Of a DNA stretch of 64,000 nt, positions 16,680 through 23,932 are shown in pieces. Source of the stretch: Neisseria arctica (GTDB lineage: Bacteria > Pseudomonadota > Gammaproteobacteria > Burkholderiales > Neisseriaceae). The translations under genes and the position numbers were made by a program. The notes beneath the pieces were generated by a model. It was not told the DNA's origin and ran no database searches. It saw only the letters and a program-made list of their open reading frames with translations. The number at the start of each line of letters is the position of its first letter. The first letter of the stretch is position 1. The stretch is taken from NCBI RefSeq assembly GCF_022870905.1, contig NZ_CP091510.1, positions 1,178,001-1,242,000 on the forward strand, given 5' to 3'.

Positions 16680-17069
16680 ATGAACTTCAATCTTATTCAT
16701 CGTATCAATTCTTATCTCTACCGTTCCGGTGTCATCTTAAATCCCAATATCCCTACCCCGCAGGCCATAAAGCTCGGCGACATCCTGACCCATCGTTACA
16801 ACCATGAAAAAATGGTTGTGGCATGTGTAGAGGACAAGCATATGCTACTGGTCGATCAGTCAGGCAAAATACACCGGCTGAAATCCCGTCGTATTGTCGA
16901 GCTGTATTGCCGTAATGCAAATGACCCGCATAACCCAAACAATGCGGCCGTTGCGTTGGAAAAAGCATCCCAAGTCATCAGAAATGACCGCAGGGTGCTT
17001 ACCCGTCTCGGCCTCCGGCTGATGCAGGTGGTTTATTTGGATAACATCTATCGTTCAGTTATGCACTGA
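16680..17069 (+). CDS. cassette protein of unknown function
   Basis: 129 aa, basic, no signal or membrane span. Contains KLGDILTHRYNHEKMVVACV and DQSGKIHRLKSRRIVELY, which look like a small beta-barrel (SH3-like) unit, but I cannot name a family. Preceded by a structured leader with GAGGA 9 bases before the ATG. Confidence 0.55.
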   Translation: MNFNLIHRINSYLYRSGVILNPNIPTPQAIKLGDILTHRYNHEKMVVACVEDKHMLLVDQSGKIHRLKSRRIVELYCRNANDPHNPNNAAVALEKASQVIRNDRRVLTRLGLRLMQVVYLDNIYRSVMH

Positions 17070-17096
17070 TACAGCGTCTTAATCGGACGTTTTCCC

Positions 17097-17152
17097 AACC
17101 ACGGGGATACCTTTCCCCGTGAACGGTATCCCTGTTTTACAGGAACCGTACT
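17097..17152 (+). promoter_or_regulatory. structured leader
   Basis: AACC, arm GGGGATACC, inner CCCCGTGAAC, arm GGTATCCC, TGTTTT, then AGGAACCGTACT and ATG. Eight-pair outer stem followed by a T-run. Confidence 0.65.
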
Positions 17153-17665
17153 ATGTCTATTTCTATTTCAGGAACACTTACAGTTAAAACCGTCGAAGGT
17201 CAGCGCGGCCCATTCAATGTAGGTAAATTGAATACCAGTATTGGGATTTTCGAAGTTAAAAATCCCGTACTGAAAAAATTTGCTCCCGGCGATTACCCCG
17301 GCAATTTCATCATTGAAAAAATCAAGGTGAAATTTTTTGAATGGAACGGCGGCGGGTCAGCTTATCTCGATGTTACGCTCGACTGGGCCGCATTGGAGTT
17401 GATGGCTGAGGATGGCAATACCATTGAAACAGAGCCTCCCGTTGTTATGGCCGGTACCGGTGACAGCCGTCCTATTGAAATTCCGCTGTTTGCCGAAACT
17501 GCCGATGATGTAGCGGCGATGGTCGATAAAGGTTGTAACGAAATCCGCCTTGGCGAATACCTCCTCAATGACAGGGAGGCTATGAATCAAGCACGAAGCT
17601 TCATGAAAGAAGCCGGGTATTGTTACAAACCACAAAGCCAGTCTTGGCGTTTGCAAGTGCAATAA
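17153..17665 (+). CDS. cassette protein of unknown function
   Basis: 170 aa. The first half is beta-rich (SISGTLTVKTVEGQRGPFN, KKFAPGDYPGNFIIEKIKV) and resembles an OB-fold-like domain of DUF3275-type ICE proteins, a tentative reading. The C-terminal part (GEYLLNDREAMNQARSFMK, GYCYKPQSQSWRL) looks like a separate small unit. Starts directly after a structured leader. The following gene begins 12 bp downstream, so the two share a transcript. Confidence 0.55.
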   Translation: MSISISGTLTVKTVEGQRGPFNVGKLNTSIGIFEVKNPVLKKFAPGDYPGNFIIEKIKVKFFEWNGGGSAYLDVTLDWAALELMAEDGNTIETEPPVVMAGTGDSRPIEIPLFAETADDVAAMVDKGCNEIRLGEYLLNDREAMNQARSFMKEAGYCYKPQSQSWRLQVQ

Positions 17666-17677
17666 GGGGGAGCTGGC

Positions 17678-18271
17678 ATGTACCTAACTTCCCGAAACAG
17701 CCTGATGGCAGATGCTTTTTTTCTGCTTGGCCGCCGGCTGATGTTCGCATCCCTCCACGGACGGGATGCTGACATGTTGTCCTTTCAGGCAGCTCTGCAA
17801 TCACCACACCCTTATGGCATTAGCAGGCTTGGTTTCAGACAGCCTGACGAAAAACTCGAATATCCGATTATGACGACTGCGGAAGTGATGACAGGTTTGA
17901 GTAAACATCTGACTAAGTACCCGACTCACAATTACGGACTGGTCACGCATATGTTTCTGTATGCCGAGGAGTTGGCAACGCTCAATCGTGATGCAAAACA
18001 CGGTTGGGTGCTGCTTGATGATACTGCTGCCGATTTGGATAAGGCTGCATGGCATTGCCTGCAACAGTTATCCGACATCCCGTTACTGGATCAATGGCGT
18101 TATAAAGTCTTGGATACTTTGACGGAATTGGGCTGTATCAACCGCTATACACCGGGCATCAATGAAAATGCCGCTGTAATCGGTGTGCAGGCGGTGGAAG
18201 TCCGCATACCGGATGATTTTGATGCTGTTATCAGCAACCTGCTGTGCAGCGGCAAACTGCCTGCTGTATAG
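17678..18271 (+). CDS. cassette protein of unknown function
   Basis: 197 aa, soluble, no recognised domain. GGGGGAG lies 8 bases upstream of the ATG. It is the second gene of a two-gene cassette with 17153-17665 and is followed by the first full terminator repeat (18270-18418). Confidence 0.5.
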   Translation: MYLTSRNSLMADAFFLLGRRLMFASLHGRDADMLSFQAALQSPHPYGISRLGFRQPDEKLEYPIMTTAEVMTGLSKHLTKYPTHNYGLVTHMFLYAEELATLNRDAKHGWVLLDDTAADLDKAAWHCLQQLSDIPLLDQWRYKVLDTLTELGCINRYTPGINENAAVIGVQAVEVRIPDDFDAVISNLLCSGKLPAV

Positions 18272-18418
18272 CTTTAAGCCCCAAGCGGGCTTTTTCAGAC
18301 GGCCTTGGATGAGGCTGCCTGAAAAAGTCTGTTTATACGCTGACAGTCGTCCTACTGTCTTGACGTTACCGCTAATCATCGTCGGCCGCACTCGTGCGGT
18401 GCGGTTTTCTATCTTATC
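18272..18418 (+). repeat. intergenic terminator repeat, copy 1 (diverged)
   Basis: Contains AAGCGGGCTTTTT, a DNA-uptake-type inverted pair (TTCAGACGGCCT at 18294 and AGGCTGCCTGAA at 18312), the hairpin GACAGTCGTCCTACTGTC, and CCGCACTCGTGCGG. The most diverged complete copy of a unit repeated at least seven times to 28.7 kb. Confidence 0.8.
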
Positions 18419-18487
18419 AACCCCGAACGGGAATACTTCCCGTCGGGCGGTATTCCTATTTTTTTATATTTTTGAGGAGTATCGCCC
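18419..18487 (+). promoter_or_regulatory. structured leader
   Basis: AACCCC, arm GGGAATAC, inner CCCGTCGGG, arm GGTATTCC, T-rich run, then GGAGTATCGCCC and ATG. The arm GGGCGGTATTCC can pair with the ribosome-binding segment at all 12 positions (two G-U pairs), the clearest case of alternative pairing. Confidence 0.75.
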
Positions 18488-18799
18488 ATGAGTTATCTTG
18501 CAGAAAAAATCAACGAACTTAAAGATGAGCCTTTTAAGGCCATTACTATCCATAACCCGGCAGGTGCGGACTATGCTTGCCAAGCCAAAGTTCTGTATCA
18601 GGCTAAGGCTACGGAATACTTTGACGAAGTCACCCTGTATTACACCCAAAATGAGAATTTTGTGTTGATACGGAATAGTCCTGATTGGCAACCTGTTATA
18701 ACCAGAGACGCACCAAGTTTATTTGGCGTGCTTGGTTACGGCAAAGATGCCAAACAAATATACCAAGAACTAGGTATTGAAGAACTGAAATATATTTAA
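18488..18799 (+). CDS. small cassette protein of unknown function
   Basis: 103 aa, alpha/beta, no signal peptide; motifs such as YLAEKINELKDEPFKAI and YGKDAKQIYQELGIEEL suggest a globular soluble protein. No family recognised. GAGGAG precedes the ATG within the leader. Confidence 0.5.
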   Translation: MSYLAEKINELKDEPFKAITIHNPAGADYACQAKVLYQAKATEYFDEVTLYYTQNENFVLIRNSPDWQPVITRDAPSLFGVLGYGKDAKQIYQELGIEELKYI

Positions 18800-18801
18800 T
18801 T

Positions 18802-18864
18802 CAACCCTATGGGGATAGCCATCCCCGTAGGGGTGGTTTCTCCCCGCTTCTTAGGAGATATACC
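18802..18864 (+). promoter_or_regulatory. structured leader
   Basis: AACCC, hairpin GGGGATAGCC/GGTTTCTCCCC with inner CCCCGTAGGGG, then GGAGATATACC and ATG. Weaker T-run (CTTCTT) than the others. Confidence 0.6.
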
Positions 18865-19275
18865 ATGAATGTTTATACAAAAAATGAACAACTGATATTA
18901 GCCAACCACGGGGCAGCCGAAGTATTGAGACGGCTTGTTTTGAGTTTGTACAACGGCTATGCGCACCCTATGCCGACAAGCTGCATCAGCCTGCTTGACC
19001 GCGATCATTACAGTATCTTTAACGAGATATTGTCTGAATACCACCAGCATGGGGAAACCTTGGAACTGCGTACTTTGGCGCAAAAAATTAGTGATGCTTT
19101 CCCGGAAAGCTTTACGAGTATGACTATGAAAATAGCTGATTTGCGTCAGGCTATTGGGTTTTACGATTTGTGCCAAGAAGAGCAGGATGCCGGTAAAACC
19201 GGTGCGCGCCGAGATGCCCGTGAGTGGGTGATGAGTGCGGCCCGAAAAGTAGCCGGTATGGAGGTATCAGAATGA
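18865..19275 (+). CDS. small cassette protein of unknown function
   Basis: 136 aa, helical, with LANHGAAEVLRRLVLSLYNG near the start and ARREWVMSAARK-like basic C-terminus. No family recognised. The stop overlaps the next ATG (ATGA), so the pair is translationally coupled. Confidence 0.5.
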   Translation: MNVYTKNEQLILANHGAAEVLRRLVLSLYNGYAHPMPTSCISLLDRDHYSIFNEILSEYHQHGETLELRTLAQKISDAFPESFTSMTMKIADLRQAIGFYDLCQEEQDAGKTGARRDAREWVMSAARKVAGMEVSE

Positions 19276-19619
19276 AACCGAGGTTGAAAGTATATGTGTA
19301 CTCAACAAATTGCGAAACCAAATCGGCGGATTTAATCCTTGCCGTCACCGGAGGAGAGATTCGTTTCGATTGTACTGTTGACCTTAATTCGGCCGATGAC
19401 ATCATTCCGGAAACACTCAGATTTAACAGCATGACACAATCCGAGTTTCTATATGATGGCAGCGTACCCAAGAATAATGTCTTTTGCGTAAATGCCTTAA
19501 GCAACAATATGGACAATATCTACCCGGTTAACTATTTGCGAACCGACTTATTTAATCCGGCCATAGTAGAAGCTATGATGGCCATTGCGAATCAAGCATA
19601 CGATGTTGAATATTGTTGA
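19272..19619 (+). CDS. small cassette protein of unknown function
   Basis: 115 aa, beta-rich (RLKVYVYSTNCETKSADLI, GEIRFDCTVDL). No family recognised. Start 19272 overlaps the previous stop by 4 bases; GGAGG lies 8 bases upstream. Followed by the hairpin GCTCTTGAGC with a T-rich tail. Confidence 0.5.
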   Translation: MKPRLKVYVYSTNCETKSADLILAVTGGEIRFDCTVDLNSADDIIPETLRFNSMTQSEFLYDGSVPKNNVFCVNALSNNMDNIYPVNYLRTDLFNPAIVEAMMAIANQAYDVEYC

Positions 19620-19724
19620 ATATGAGTGATTCGTAAACCTGCTCTTGAGCAGGTTTCTTTAGACAGCTTTGAAATATAGGTTGTCTAAAAAAACCTATTC
19701 AATTTCTTATCTTAGGATTTCAAG

Positions 19725-19916
19725 ATGTATTCGATTTCAGAGTTACAAGTAATGCAATCTCCTGCCGGATATTATGTCGGCAGAAGTTATTGTGAAATGG
19801 ATCGTCCGGAATGGAAGTTCCCTTATTCACGCGAATCAGGCTACTTCCCTACATACGAACAAGCCCATGATTGCCTACAAACTCTAAAGCAGGAAGAATC
19901 CTTAGAAGATTTATAA
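19725..19916 (+). CDS. very small cassette protein
   Basis: 63 aa, acidic, with SPAGYYVGRSYCEMD and YEQAHDCLQTLKQEESL. No family recognised. Preceded by AGGAT. A truncated terminator repeat follows (19918-19990). Confidence 0.45.
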   Translation: MYSISELQVMQSPAGYYVGRSYCEMDRPEWKFPYSRESGYFPTYEQAHDCLQTLKQEESLEDL

Positions 19917-19917
19917 G

Positions 19918-19990
19918 ACTGACAGACTTAATCTGTCTTGATGCTGCCGTTAACCATCATCAGCCGCATTCGTGCGGTACGGCTCTTTTA
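19918..19990 (+). repeat. intergenic terminator repeat, copy 2 (3' half)
   Basis: Has GACAGACTTAATCTGTC, the conserved GCCGTTAACCATCATCAGCC and the final hairpin CCGCATTCGTGCGG with CTTTT. The 5' terminator and uptake-like part are missing. Confidence 0.75.
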
Positions 19991-19992
19991 TC

Positions 19993-20055
19993 AACCCTAT
20001 GGGGATACTGTTCCCCGAGGGGCGGTATGCCCTTTTTTTAATGAAAGGAAATACC
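19993..20055 (+). promoter_or_regulatory. structured leader deciding a GTG start
   Basis: AACCC, arm GGGGATAC, inner CCCCGAGGGG, arm GTATGCCC, T7, then AAAGGAAATACC and GTG at 20056. By analogy with the other leaders, the start is this GTG, not the ATG inside the spacer at 20041. Confidence 0.65.
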
Positions 20056-20700
20056 GTGGGTACTTCAAACTTCATGTTTAACCATCGATTAGACGTTGTC
20101 AAAGACAGTATTGGTGATAACTGCAATGACTTCTGTACCGAAGATTTCATAGAGTCTTTCAAATATCTTGCGGAAGAACCTTACCGCAACCGCCATACGA
20201 AAAACCGTTTCCGAAAACACCGCATTGACGGATTCCATATCACAACCACTACCCAAGCTGTCGATAAACGACACGACAGCTACTACGACCATAACTATGG
20301 TGGTAGACAGGTGGCTGAAATCAGTGCCGATACGCTGTTCTTCGGTCAGAATATCCGCATGAAGATGGATGTCATTATTCGCTATGGGTACTTTGACGGC
20401 ATCAATATTGACCAGCAGATCAACATAGAAACCGATTTTTCCGACTATTGGTGTTGGGATGGTTACAAGGATGATGATATTGGTATAACGGTAGATGCAA
20501 TCATTGATGAATATAGCGATTACCACATTGCGAGCAAAGCCAAATTGGCACTTTACCGTAAAGGTATTGCTAACCGCCTCAATGCGCTGGAAACCGCGCT
20601 ATGGTCTCGCTATGAGGAATTGGTATCGCCATATTGTGAGGAATACTATGTAACCGCGCGTTTCAGCAACGGTGAAACTTGGTATGAAAAGGCCGCATAA
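20056..20700 (+). CDS. cassette protein of unknown function
   Basis: 214 aa from GTG. Repeated acidic/aromatic stretches (YYDHNYGGRQVAEISAD, YWCWDGYKDDDIGITVD) and a helical C-terminus (KAKLALYRKGIANRLNALE). No family recognised; soluble. An ATG 15 bases upstream is in frame but lies closer to the T-run and has no ribosome binding site. Confidence 0.5.
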   Translation: MGTSNFMFNHRLDVVKDSIGDNCNDFCTEDFIESFKYLAEEPYRNRHTKNRFRKHRIDGFHITTTTQAVDKRHDSYYDHNYGGRQVAEISADTLFFGQNIRMKMDVIIRYGYFDGINIDQQINIETDFSDYWCWDGYKDDDIGITVDAIIDEYSDYHIASKAKLALYRKGIANRLNALETALWSRYEELVSPYCEEYYVTARFSNGETWYEKAA

Positions 20701-20740
20701 TTTTTAATCTGTTTGTACACATTTTTTAAGGAGAAAAATC

Positions 20741-21124
20741 ATGGAAGTACCTTATTACGAACCGGAAACGGAAGCTGCAACGGAAGCTGCAGAAGTTGTT
20801 TCAGAAGCAGCGTGGGAACAAAATCAGGATGCCAAAGCCGGTTACGTTACCCTAAATGAGCTGTCATGTACTGAACAAGACAGTCGCTATTTTGGCGTGG
20901 CCAAATCGGTTGTGTTCTTAGAGGTTTTTGACGAAGACATGCGCGCTTGGGTACCTAATCAGACTGATCTGAAACCAGCTTGGGATGGGTGCATGAAAGG
21001 AAGTGAGACGGATTTTGATCTGACTCTTCCCGACGGTTCCTTTGTCCGTGTAATCGGGTCGGAGCAGAAAATGCAAGCATATTCATCGGATGATAAATTG
21101 CTTCTGACTCTGCGTTCATCGTAA
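20741..21124 (+). CDS. small acidic cassette protein
   Basis: 127 aa. The N-terminus is an acidic low-complexity stretch (ETEAATEAAEVVSEAA), followed by a beta-rich part (GYVTLNELSCTEQD, SFVRVIGSEQKMQAYS). No family recognised. AAGGAG lies 8 bases before the ATG. Unlike most neighbours it lacks the hairpin leader, and is probably the second gene of the cassette. Confidence 0.5.
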   Translation: MEVPYYEPETEAATEAAEVVSEAAWEQNQDAKAGYVTLNELSCTEQDSRYFGVAKSVVFLEVFDEDMRAWVPNQTDLKPAWDGCMKGSETDFDLTLPDGSFVRVIGSEQKMQAYSSDDKLLLTLRSS

Positions 21125-21130
21125 TTTTTA

Positions 21131-21271
21131 CCTGCTCTCGAGCAGGTTTTTTCAGACCGTCTTGGTTGAGGCGGCCTGAAAAAGCCTGTTTTAACGCCGA
21201 CAGTCGTTCCACTGTCTCCGACGCTGCCGTTAACCATCGTCAGCCGCATTCGTGTGGTACGGCTCTTTTAT
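21131..21271 (+). repeat. intergenic terminator repeat, copy 3
   Basis: CCTGCTCTCGAGCAGG with T6, then an inverted uptake-like pair (TTTTTCAGACCGTCT / AGGCGGCCTGAAAAA), GACAGTCGTTCCACTGTC, and CCGCATTCGTG(T/C)GG with CTTTT. A canonical full copy. Confidence 0.9.
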
Positions 21272-21329
21272 CAACCCTCGCGGGCTTGCTCCCGTCAGGG
21301 CGGCAGTTCCGCCCTTCAAGGAGCATAAC
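21272..21329 (+). promoter_or_regulatory. structured leader, variant with two hairpins
   Basis: AACCC, hairpin CGGGCTTGCTCCCG, hairpin GGGCGGCAGTTCCGCCC, then AAGGAGCATAAC and ATG. TGCTCC of the first hairpin can pair with GGAGCA. Confidence 0.55.
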
Positions 21330-21878
21330 ATGCGTAACAACCCTTTTCCCCGGCCCAATTTGGATTGGGATTTTGTCGAGGCACATTACCCCGACTACTA
21401 TCACTGCAACATCATCTGCCAATCGGGTGATATGTCCGCCTGCTTTGAGTTTACAGACCTTGACTCGGACGAAGTCATTACCAAAGAAGCCATAGGCCGC
21501 TTGAAAGCTTTGGCTCCGGATAGATTCAACAGTAGAGAACCATCATATCAGCAGGTTCAGGCATTTAGTGATTACATCGGCAGCGGCCTGACTTTCGGTC
21601 AAGCGCAGCAGCAGATTGACGATTACTGTTTGGCCAAAGCGGTGCTTAACTGCCCGGCAGATGCCGCCGTACTGTCCGCAGAAACCTTAAAGTGGGCGCA
21701 AGTCGTACTGAATGACTGGAACAACGAACCTCTGTTTCATGTTGTCGTGACCAATAAAAATACCGGCCGCAAAACGGTAGTCAGCAACCCGCTGACCGAG
21801 CAGCAGGGATATACCCTGCGTTCCAAAATGATGGAACATGACTGGCGTATGATTACGGTCGAAAGATTCTTTGGATAA
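21330..21878 (+). CDS. cassette protein of unknown function
   Basis: 182 aa, soluble, alpha/beta, with DFVEAHYPDYYHCNIICQ and a C-terminal TLRSKMMEHDWRMITVERF. No family recognised. Start 21330 follows AAGGAG by 7 bases. Confidence 0.5.
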   Translation: MRNNPFPRPNLDWDFVEAHYPDYYHCNIICQSGDMSACFEFTDLDSDEVITKEAIGRLKALAPDRFNSREPSYQQVQAFSDYIGSGLTFGQAQQQIDDYCLAKAVLNCPADAAVLSAETLKWAQVVLNDWNNEPLFHVVVTNKNTGRKTVVSNPLTEQQGYTLRSKMMEHDWRMITVERFFG

Positions 21879-21940
21879 TCGACCTCCTCAAGTTACAACC
21901 GATGTTGTGCTGTTGGTTGTAGCTAATGAGGAGCCTACCC

Positions 21941-22093
21941 AACCTGCCCCAAGCAGGTTTTTTAGCTGCGCTGAATGTTTTCAGGCGGCCCCGGCGCAGC
22001 CAAAAAGCCTGTTTTAACGCCGACAGTCGTCCTACTGTCTCCGACGCTGCCGTTAACCATCGTCAGCCGCATTCGTGCGGTACGGCTTTTTTA
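21941..22093 (+). repeat. intergenic terminator repeat, copy 4
   Basis: CCTGCCCCAAGCAGG with T6, GCTGCGCTGAA... and GGCGCAGC arms, GACAGTCGTCCTACTGTC, then CCGCATTCGTGCGG with T6. Shares with copy 7 a different central segment from copies 3, 5 and 6, so two subtypes exist. Confidence 0.85.
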
Positions 22094-22118
22094 CAGCGGT
22101 GCCTCCGGGCATTATTTT

Positions 22119-22181
22119 TAACCCTTTGGGGATACACTTCCCCAAGGGTGTGTATCCCCTTATTTTTATTGGAGATACACT
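22119..22181 (+). promoter_or_regulatory. structured leader with perfect 10-bp stem
   Basis: AACCC, arm GGGGATACAC (22128-22137), inner CCCCAAGGG, arm GTGTATCCCC (22150-22159), TTATTTTTATT, then GGAGATACACT and ATG. The 3' arm pairs with the ribosome-binding segment at 9 of 10 positions. Confidence 0.75.
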
Positions 22182-22220
22182 ATGTATAACCGGACAATTG
22201 ATTTGGTCTCGATGGAGTAA
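22182..22220 (+). CDS. 12-codon open frame after a structured leader
   Basis: MYNRTIDLVSME then TAA, in the exact place where each cassette gene begins. It may be a leader peptide for the membrane gene 11 bases further on, or the stump of a lost cassette gene. No evidence decides. Confidence 0.35.
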   Translation: MYNRTIDLVSME

Positions 22221-22231
22221 GGTGGTAATAT

Positions 22232-22513
22232 ATGCTTAAACGTATATTTAAACTGATACTCCGGCTCATTTTTCCGTTCACTTTACCAGTATCCAAAAGA
22301 ATCTTTGATTTTTGGGTCAAGGTTCTTGAGGATGGTTCCAAAGCTGCTTTCTTAGCAGCAGGGCCTTATCTTTGGATAGGTGGCGGTGATTTCAAAATAA
22401 GAATTTGGAATACCATCGCATTGCTTGTTGTCGGATATTTGGCGCATATCGCCGTATATTTTTTAGACAAAAAAGAAGCCCAAATCGTAAGGCAGGAAAA
22501 GAAAGGAAATTAA
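22232..22513 (+). CDS. FDFW-type small membrane protein
   Basis: 93 aa. A basic N-terminus (MLKRIFKLILRLIF), the motif LPVSKRIFDFWVKVLED, and two hydrophobic stretches (about 35-50 and 58-78). Its middle matches the C-terminal half of the fused parB remnant at 2021-2536, so it is a conserved element gene. AAGGTGG lies upstream of the ATG. It is paired with a tiny membrane protein, as at 1887-2021. Function unknown. Confidence 0.6.
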   Translation: MLKRIFKLILRLIFPFTLPVSKRIFDFWVKVLEDGSKAAFLAAGPYLWIGGGDFKIRIWNTIALLVVGYLAHIAVYFLDKKEAQIVRQEKKGN

Positions 22514-22515
22514 AC

Positions 22516-22599
22516 ATGGTAATGACTTACAGCCTGTTAGTCATCATCGCTTTGCTTTTGGTTCTGATTTACAAGCTGGACAAGCTTGGTTCAGACTAG
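22516..22599 (+). CDS. tiny single-span membrane protein
   Basis: 27 aa, MVMTYSLLVIIALLL then VLIYKLDKLGSD: one membrane span and a short charged tail. Starts 2 bp after the FDFW gene with AAAGGAAA upstream. Counterpart of the 44-aa protein at 1887-2021. It could be a holin-like or regulatory peptide; unknown. Confidence 0.5.
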   Translation: MVMTYSLLVIIALLLVLIYKLDKLGSD

Positions 22600-22609
22600 C
22601 AAAAATCAT

Positions 22610-23321
22610 GGGGCTGTATTAGATTGGCAGTTATGTTACCCTTTAAAAATGAAGATAACACACTGTAAACTATCTAAAAAAGTACAAAAAAGTTGCTTGA
22701 ATTTTTTGTACTTGAGGTAACCGCCCGTTCTGCTGCCAATTTATTGGATATTAACCCCAATTCAGCAGCTCTGTTTTACCGTAAAATTCGCCAAGTCACT
22801 GCCTATCATTTAGAGCTTCAAGCTGATGAAATCTTTGATGGTTCAATCGAGCTTGATGAGAGTTATTTTGGTGGACAACGAAAAGGCAAACGCGGTCGCG
22901 GAGCGGCTGGGAAAGTAGCGGTATTTGGTATTTTGAAACGTCAAGGCAAGGTTTATACTGTTGTCGTTAAAAATACCAAACAAGATACTTTACTACCTGT
23001 TATTAAACGAAAAATAATGCCTGATAGCATTGTTTATACGGACTATTACAAAAGCTATGATGTGCTAGATGTGAGTGAATTTACGCATCACAGAATCAAT
23101 CATTCAGAGCTTTTTGTCGACCGTCAAAACCATATCAACGGTATTGAAAACTTCTGGAATCAGGCAAAGCGCGTTCTACGAAAGTACAATGGAATTGACC
23201 GAAAATCTTTCCCTTTATTCTTGAAAGAATGCGAATTTCGTTTTAACTTTGGTACACCAAAAGAGCAACTTAAAATCTTGCGAATTTGGTGTGATATTTA
23301 AGGCTAATCTAATACAGCCCC
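22610..23321 (+). mobile_element. IS1595-family (IS1016-like) insertion sequence
   Basis: 712 bp. Terminal inverted repeats GGGGCTGTATTAGATT (22610-22625) and AATCTAATACAGCCCC (23306-23321) match perfectly over 16 bp. The 8-bp target duplication AAAATCAT is at 22602-22609 and 23322-23329. Size, ends and duplication length fit the IS1016 group common in Neisseria. It landed just before the leader of the 23398 gene and so separates it from the upstream cassette. Confidence 0.92.
22649..23301 (+). pseudogene. IS1016-like transposase, frameshifted in an A-run
   Basis: The N-terminus MKITHCKLSKKVQK (22649) and the rest, LLEFFVLEVTARSAANLL, are in different frames, separated by a run of six A (22686-22691); seven would restore one frame. 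The remainder (about 200 aa) has the ISXO2-type DDE pattern: DGSIELDESYFGG, YTDYYKSYD, and HINGIENFWNQAKR. Without suppression the transposase would not be made; slippage in the A-run could still give some product. Confidence 0.8.
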
Positions 23322-23331
23322 AAAATCATTG

Positions 23332-23397
23332 TTAAACCCTATTCCCACCGTGCTTTTGCTACGGTGGGATTTTTCAAACGAAGCCGGGAGGCTGTAT
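23332..23397 (+). promoter_or_regulatory. leader hairpin of the 23398 gene
   Basis: AAACCC, stem TCCCACCG/CGGTGGGA with an 11-base loop, T5, then GGGAGGCTGTAT and ATG. Simple terminator-like version of the cassette leaders; lies immediately after the IS target duplication. Confidence 0.6.
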
Positions 23398-23652
23398 ATG
23401 GCTAAATTTTCTTATGGTGACATGGTCCGGCATGTTAAATTCGGGATTGGTTTGGTAACTTTTGAAGATGCCGAACATGCCTATGAAAGTCATGTCTCTT
23501 TTTATGAGCATGATGAACGTTGGGTACTGGATTCGGAATTAACCTTAATTCCCCGGCAGGATACCCTGCGTTTGGATTGGATGTTGAAACATTCCAACCC
23601 AAATGGGCATACCCGGTCATCTGTTGATAGAGCCATTGAGAATAAGCATTAG
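23398..23652 (+). CDS. small cassette protein of unknown function
   Basis: 84 aa. The first part, AKFSYGDMVRHVKFGIGLV, resembles the CarD/UvrD-C-terminal-like 'GxxVxHxxFGxG' Tudor-type strand pattern, suggesting a small protein- or nucleic-acid-binding barrel; this is tentative. GGGAGG lies 8 bases before the ATG. Confidence 0.5.
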   Translation: MAKFSYGDMVRHVKFGIGLVTFEDAEHAYESHVSFYEHDERWVLDSELTLIPRQDTLRLDWMLKHSNPNGHTRSSVDRAIENKH

Positions 23653-23811
23653 GACTTACCTAAGTCCCCTAACCTGCTCTCGAGCAGGTTTTTTCAGACC
23701 GCCTTGGTTGAGGCCGCCTGAAAAAGCCTGTTTTAACGCCGACAGTCGTTCCACTGTCTCCGACACTGCCGTTAACCATTGTCAGCCGCATTCGTGCGGT
23801 ACGGCTTTTTG
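23651..23811 (+). repeat. intergenic terminator repeat, copy 5
   Basis: Begins with GGACTTACCTAAGTCC (overlapping the gene end), then CCTGCTCTCGAGCAGG with T6, the uptake-like inverted pair, GACAGTCGTTCCACTGTC and CCGCATTCGTGCGG with T5. Nearly identical to copy 6. Confidence 0.9.
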
Positions 23812-23871
23812 CTTGTACTATTCCCCTTAATCCTTGTTTATCAAGGTTTCACAATAGATTTATCTTTTCTT

Positions 23872-23932
23872 CAACCCGGATGGGGCATACCCCCATCTAG
23901 GCGGGTTTGCCCCTTTTTTTCAGGAGCAAACC
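23872..23932 (+). promoter_or_regulatory. structured leader of the helicase gene
   Basis: AACCC, arm GGGGCATACCC, loop, arm GGGTTTGCCCC, T7, then GGAGCAAACC and ATG. GGTTTGCCCC pairs with GGAGCAAACC at 9 of 10 positions. Confidence 0.75.
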
